Source: Alphaproteobacteria bacterium UBA6347
Lineage (GTDB): Bacteria; Pseudomonadota; Alphaproteobacteria; CAAGCB01; CAG-977
Direction of reading: 5' to 3'
Length of the DNA stretch: 42,642 nt
Assembly (NCBI GenBank): GCA_002440235.1
Contig: DJRZ01000011.1
Span: forward strand, 1-42,642
Numbering within the stretch: the first letter of the stretch is position 1; every line of letters begins with the position of its first letter. The notes beneath the pieces are model-generated. The model saw only the letters and a list, made by a program, of their open reading frames with translations, was not told where the DNA came from and made no database searches. Of the stretch, positions 39,097-42,642 are shown piece by piece. The position numbers and the translations under genes are program-made.

Positions 39097-41904
39097 TTAC
39101 CTGTCCAGCTCGCCCTTGCGTTTGATGACGCTGGGCAAGTTCGTGTTCGCGTTGGAATTGGCGCGGGTGTTCGGTTTGACTTCCAGCGCTTTGACCTCGT
39201 TCGCCGCGCCGCCGTAGACCTGCAACATCGTCGACGGGGATTTGTCGGCTTTCCCCAGTCCCGCCGCCAGATATCCGGCGACTTGCGGGTTTTTCGCGGC
39301 AAGGTCTTCGACCATATAAGTGAACTTGGCGTTCAGCTCTTTTCCTTTTTCGGGGGGCAGGGCGGGCAAAGCCAGCTGCGTTTTCCCCGGCAGGACGGGG
39401 GCGGGCGGCTGATGCTGGTCGGCTTCCTGCTGTTTCAGGTTCGGCAAGCCCAGCGGCGCGTGACCATTCCGTTCCGGTTCCGGCTGTTGAGGAGTCTGTT
39501 CCTGTTCCCGCGTTTTGCCCTGTTCCGGATTTGGCAGACCCAAAGGTGCTTGCTCCTGTTGTTGCGGAGCTTTTTCCTCGACCTGCGGAGCTTTCTCTTC
39601 AACCTGCGGCGTCTTTTCCTCGACCTGCGGAGCTTTCTCTTCAACCTGCGGCGTCTTTTCCTCGGATTGCGGGGCTTTCTCTTCTACCTGCGGCGTCTTT
39701 TCCTCGGCTTGCGGAGCTTTCTCTTCAACCTGCGGAGCTTTTTCCTCGGCTTGCGGAGTTTTCTCTTCGGTTTTCGAATCCTGTTCGGACTGCTTCTCGT
39801 CCTTTTGATCGGTGTTGTCTTTGGATTCCGCCGACTTTTCATCGGGCGTTTTCGGTTCGTAACCGATGCCCTTGCTCTTGAAGCTGTCGGTCAGTTCCTT
39901 GTCGATGCCGTCGATTTCGACGCCGGCGGCTTTGCGCTCCGATTCCATTTCGGGGAAACGCTTGTCGATGCTGGCGTTGTGTTCGCGGTTTTGCGCGTTG
40001 CTTTTAAACATCGCGTCGCCCTGCTTCGCCAGTTCGGCGGACGGCGTGTAGCCGACGGGTTCCATGCCCATCGCGCGCATCGCCAGATACATCTGCTTTT
40101 TAAATTCGGGAGGACCGCTCAGCGTCGCGGACGTCCAGCCCTTTTCCATGCCCATGCGCACCATCGCCATGCAGTCTTCCAGCGTCAGCTGGGTGTTCTG
40201 CTTGCCGTCCGTTTCGACGACGGTGTTGAATTTTATGTTGATCTTGTCGGGCATGTTGATCAGCGTCGAACCGGACGGGCGCATCGTCGCCTGAACGAAC
40301 GGATTTTTTTCGTCTTTGGATTCGACGAACGACGAACATTTGATCGTCGAATACGGGCAGAATTCGTCCTGTTCGCTCATATGATAGTTGATTTTCGCCG
40401 CGACGGCTTCCATTTCGGCGTGCAGCTGATCCAGCGACGCGGAATCCTGTCCTTGCGCCGCGTTGGCTTTGTCGTCGGCGGCTTTCCCGTCCGCGCCGGC
40501 GTTTCCGTCCGTGTTGGTGTTGACGTCGTCGTCGTATCCGGCGACGCCGAAGCCGCCCTGTTGACCGCCGTTGTCGTTTCCGGTGTTTTCCGGCGCCGCC
40601 CGATCGGCGGTTTCGGCTTCGTTCCCGTCGTCTTCAACGACGGGCGCGGCGGAAACCGGTTCGTTTTCAACCGGTCGATCCTGCGCGGGCTCGGCGCCCC
40701 GTTCGTCCGCTTTTTCGGGTTCGGACGCCGTGTCGACGACGACGTCGTTTTGCCGCGCCTGTTCCGGCGCGACCTGTTCGGCGGCGTTTTCCTCTTTTTC
40801 GACCGTCTTTTCGGCTTCGATTCCGTTTTCGGCGGATTTGGCGGGCAGACCCGCGGCGTTGGCATAGGCGGGATCGTTCGTCACGTCTTCGTATTCGGCG
40901 TCTTCGACGTTTTCCAGACCCGATTTCGCGCCGGTGTTCGCTTTGTCGTCCAAACGCGTCGCCGTCGCGGTTGGCTGTTCGGGGGTGTGCGCCGCGTTTT
41001 TCAGGCGTTCTTCAAACTGTTTGGAAAACGCCGCGATGTCTTTGTTTAAAGCGTCGGCGTTCATGCCGGCGGCGACGCCTTTGTCAAACGCCGTCGCCAT
41101 AACGGCGGACATTTTTTCTTTCATTTCTTCGGCGGTTAAACCCTGACGCAAAAAATCTAAGTCCATATCACGCAGACTGTTGAACAGCCGTTGCGCCGAT
41201 TCACGCGTTCTGTTTTTTGTAAAAGCGACAAAGGAATCCGCCAAGGCTTCCTCTTTCCCGACATTTTCAGCCGCGCGCGCTTTTTCAGGCATCGCGTTGC
41301 CGCGGACGGCGGGCATATTGGGATCGGCGTTTCCGCGTCCCGCCGAAGTTTCCGCACGGGCGCGTTCCGGCATCGCGTTGCCGCGGACGGACGGCAGATT
41401 TTCCGCCGCCGCGCGCGCCGCCGGCTTTTGTTCCGGTTCGGGCGTTTTTACATCGTTTTGAACTGTCTTTTCTTCTGTCATCAACCGCCCGTTTTTGTCG
41501 AACTTCTGTTCGGAAACGATTTCATTATCCGCATTGCGCGTGATGACATGATCAAAACCCATATCATCTTTCGCGTATTCTTTACTTCCGACAAACTCGC
41601 CGTTTTCAAACAGGCTTTCTCCCCGCAGAGTGCCGTCCTCGTCAAACCCCTGATCGGACAGAATCCTGTTTTCCGCATCATACGTAATGGTATGTCTCAG
41701 CCCTTTATCGTCCGTGCGATATTCTTTACGCCCGAGGGGTTCGCCGTTTTTATACAGACCTTCTCCCAACAAAGTGCCGTCTTTGTCGTATCTCTTGTCG
41801 GAAAGAACCCGCCCCGCGTCGTCGTGCGTTACGGTGTGGTCATATCCTTTGTCGTCAACATAACGGTTTTCGTTTGCATCGTTTTCTTTTTGATTGTCCG
41901 CCAT
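39097..41904 (-). CDS. Large repeat protein with LPD7-like domain, 935 aa
   Basis: A multi-part protein with no signal peptide. Residues 13-150 hold three units of about 45 residues (GYDHTVTHDDAGRVLSDKRYD...GTLLGEGLYKNGEPLG), resembling YwqK/MORN-like wing repeats. About 180-235 repeats PSVRGNAMPERAR-like blocks. Acidic low-complexity sequence fills much of 320-500. Near residues 580-640 is a clear LPD7-like module (MVRMGMEKGWTSATLSGPPE, then FKKQMYLAMRAMGMEPVGYTP). After it come ten 7-residue EEK(T/A)PQ(V/A) repeats and a Pro/Gln-rich tail. LPD7 occurs on polyvalent proteins of conjugative and phage elements. GGGGG precedes the ATG; TATATT lies about 45 nt upstream. Role unknown; an effector or element remnant is possible. 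Confidence 0.85.
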   Translation of the reverse strand: MADNQKENDANENRYVDDKGYDHTVTHDDAGRVLSDKRYDKDGTLLGEGLYKNGEPLGRKEYRTDDKGLRHTITYDAENRILSDQGFDEDGTLRGESLFENGEFVGSKEYAKDDMGFDHVITRNADNEIVSEQKFDKNGRLMTEEKTVQNDVKTPEPEQKPAARAAAENLPSVRGNAMPERARAETSAGRGNADPNMPAVRGNAMPEKARAAENVGKEEALADSFVAFTKNRTRESAQRLFNSLRDMDLDFLRQGLTAEEMKEKMSAVMATAFDKGVAAGMNADALNKDIAAFSKQFEERLKNAAHTPEQPTATATRLDDKANTGAKSGLENVEDAEYEDVTNDPAYANAAGLPAKSAENGIEAEKTVEKEENAAEQVAPEQARQNDVVVDTASEPEKADERGAEPAQDRPVENEPVSAAPVVEDDGNEAETADRAAPENTGNDNGGQQGGFGVAGYDDDVNTNTDGNAGADGKAADDKANAAQGQDSASLDQLHAEMEAVAAKINYHMSEQDEFCPYSTIKCSSFVESKDEKNPFVQATMRPSGSTLINMPDKINIKFNTVVETDGKQNTQLTLEDCMAMVRMGMEKGWTSATLSGPPEFKKQMYLAMRAMGMEPVGYTPSAELAKQGDAMFKSNAQNREHNASIDKRFPEMESERKAAGVEIDGIDKELTDSFKSKGIGYEPKTPDEKSAESKDNTDQKDEKQSEQDSKTEEKTPQAEEKAPQVEEKAPQAEEKTPQVEEKAPQSEEKTPQVEEKAPQVEEKTPQVEEKAPQVEEKAPQQQEQAPLGLPNPEQGKTREQEQTPQQPEPERNGHAPLGLPNLKQQEADQHQPPAPVLPGKTQLALPALPPEKGKELNAKFTYMVEDLAAKNPQVAGYLAAGLGKADKSPSTMLQVYGGAANEVKALEVKPNTRANSNANTNLPSVIKRKGELDR
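39562..39769 (-). repeat. 21-bp tandem repeat inside the 935-aa protein gene
   Basis: About ten copies of a 21-bp coding unit for EEK(T/A)PQ(V/A). Alternating T and A copies create a 42-bp higher-order period. Copy number is likely to vary between strains; the frame is kept because the unit is a multiple of three. Confidence 0.85.
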
Positions 41905-42044
41905 GGGAGCCCCCTTGAAAAAACGTCTGAATCAATTTTATATATAATATAGCGCGTTTTTAGAAAAAAATAAACACCCTTTTTGCCAAAACACCCTTGG
42001 CTTGAATCCGTCGTTTCAGCCACATTATGACATTTTTTTGACAA

Positions 42045-42085
42045 AAAAAGACCGTCCTTGACGTTCAAGGACGGTCTTTCGGTCA
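42045..42085 (-). terminator. Terminator of pgk
   Basis: A 15-bp stem AAAGACCGTCCTTGA paired with its complement around a very short loop; on the minus strand seven T residues follow, just past the pgk stop. Confidence 0.9.
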
Positions 42086-42096
42086 AAAACGGAAAA

Positions 42097-42642
42097 TCAT
42101 TTTTCCAGAACTTTGACGCCCGGCAGGACTTTGCCTTCCATCCATTCCAGGAAAGCGCCGCCCGCGGCGGACAGATACGACAGCTTGTCGGCAACGCCCG
42201 CGTGTTTCAGCGCGGAAACCGTGTCGCCGCCGCCGCCGATGGATTTCAAACCCTTCGCGGTCAGATCGGCGACCGCTTCGGCGATTGCGAACGTCGCTTT
42301 GTTAAACGGCTTGATTTCGAACGCGCCGACGGGACCGTTCCAGATCACGGTTTTGCATTCGCCCAGCTTTTTGACGATTTCGGCGACGGATTTCGGTCCG
42401 ATGTCCAAAATCATCATGTCGGCGGGAACCGCGTCGACGTCGACCGTTTCGTTTTCGGCGTTTTCGGCGAATTCCTTGGCGACGACGACGTCAACCGGCA
42501 AAATGATTTCGCATTTCGCGGCTTCCGCCTTTTTCATGATTTCGCGCGCGGTGTCCGCCATTTCCTTTTCGCACAGGGACGTGCCGACGGCGACGCCTTT
42601 GGCGAACAGGAACGTGTTGGCCATGCCGCCGCCGATGACCAG
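42097..42642 (-). CDS. pgk: Phosphoglycerate kinase, C-terminal part
   Basis: The 3' 181 codons of pgk; the gene continues past the right edge. It catalyses ADP phosphorylation by 1,3-bisphosphoglycerate in glycolysis. Visible landmarks are [17 protein letters not shown] at the start, [30 protein letters not shown] and the nucleotide-binding [11 protein letters not shown], with [19 protein letters not shown] at the end. All are standard for the C-terminal nucleotide domain. Confidence 0.97.
   Translation of the reverse strand: MVIGGGMANTFLFAKGVAVGTSLCEKEMADTAREIMKKAEAAKCEIILPVDVVVAKEFAENAENETVDVDAVPADMMILDIGPKSVAEIVKKLGECKTVIWNGPVGAFEIKPFNKATFAIAEAVADLTAKGLKSIGGGGDTVSALKHAGVADKLSYLSAAGGAFLEWMEGKVLPGVKVLEK

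Noticed and set aside
39562..39769. CRISPR-like array
   Set aside because: The repeats are contiguous 21-bp coding units with no spacers; there are no cas genes in the window.
39031..41049. 672-codon plus-strand frame opposite the 935-aa protein
   Set aside because: Phe/Arg/Val-rich low-complexity translation, no ribosome site, and the minus strand has an LPD7-like module and structured repeats.

Overview
The window reads as the chromosome of an uncultured alphaproteobacterium, probably host-associated. Supporting points are the LexA-box form GAAC-N7-GAAC overlapping the lexA promoter, a YibQ-type divergent polysaccharide deacetylase, an alphaproteobacterial-style HAD pyrimidine nucleotidase, tRNA genes with encoded CCA, and host-interaction style genes (ankyrin repeats, a cysteine-rich secreted protein, an LPD7-type polyvalent protein). 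Native genes favour G/C in third positions. The integrated element and the ankyrin gene are visibly more AT-rich. The species cannot be named from sequence alone.

Layout. 1-190: a cluster of palindromic intergenic repeats. 189-5,100: MsbA-like exporter, tRNA-Gln, MarC-family protein, lepA and a small membrane protein. 5,200-5,540: tRNA-Ser(GGA) followed by a duplicated tRNA tail split by a 73-nt palindrome-rich insert. 5,578-7,658: a hypothetical gene, a YibQ-like deacetylase and lexA. 7,745-13,138: tRNA-Glu(TTC) with a 5.3-kb integrative element in its 3' half. The element has 51-bp direct repeats at its ends, a P4-type tyrosine integrase, a RhuM gene, two unknown or mosaic genes and a phage/plasmid-type winged-helix gene, all on one strand. 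It also has candidate integrase arm sites, iteron-like repeats and its own copy of a tRNA terminator. 13,165-14,330: a structured RNA-like leader with an apparent attenuator, then a Cys-rich secreted protein.

14,408-20,802: a polyphosphate operon, ppk1, then a two-domain PPK2/PAP, then an ABC-F ATPase, with a SixA phosphatase divergent. 20,799-24,347: nucleotide and peptide salvage (MTA/SAH nucleosidase, dCMP deaminase, HAD nucleotidase, M20 peptidase) and slyX. 24,361-28,361: a zincin protein, infA, a TerB-like protein, yajQ and a membrane protein. 28,424-33,297: the rpmI-rplT-pheS-pheT translation operon with an esterase at its end. 33,484-37,751: a YczE/YitT-like membrane protein, an ankyrin protein, a Bax-inhibitor-1 protein, then LMW-phosphatase, fructosamine-kinase-like gene and nth in one overlapping run. 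37,759-41,904: two large proteins that both appear to carry an LPD7-like module. The right edge is the 3' part of pgk.

How they fit together. Most of the window is housekeeping. The parts most worth a second look are the tRNA-Glu element with its paired arm sites, the leader before the Cys-rich protein, the tRNA-Ser tail duplication, the hairpin over the HAD start codon, the possible protein-deglycation pair, the basic tails on both polyphosphate enzymes, and the paired LPD7-like proteins. All assignments come from reading motifs and coordinates by eye. No database search or folding program was run.
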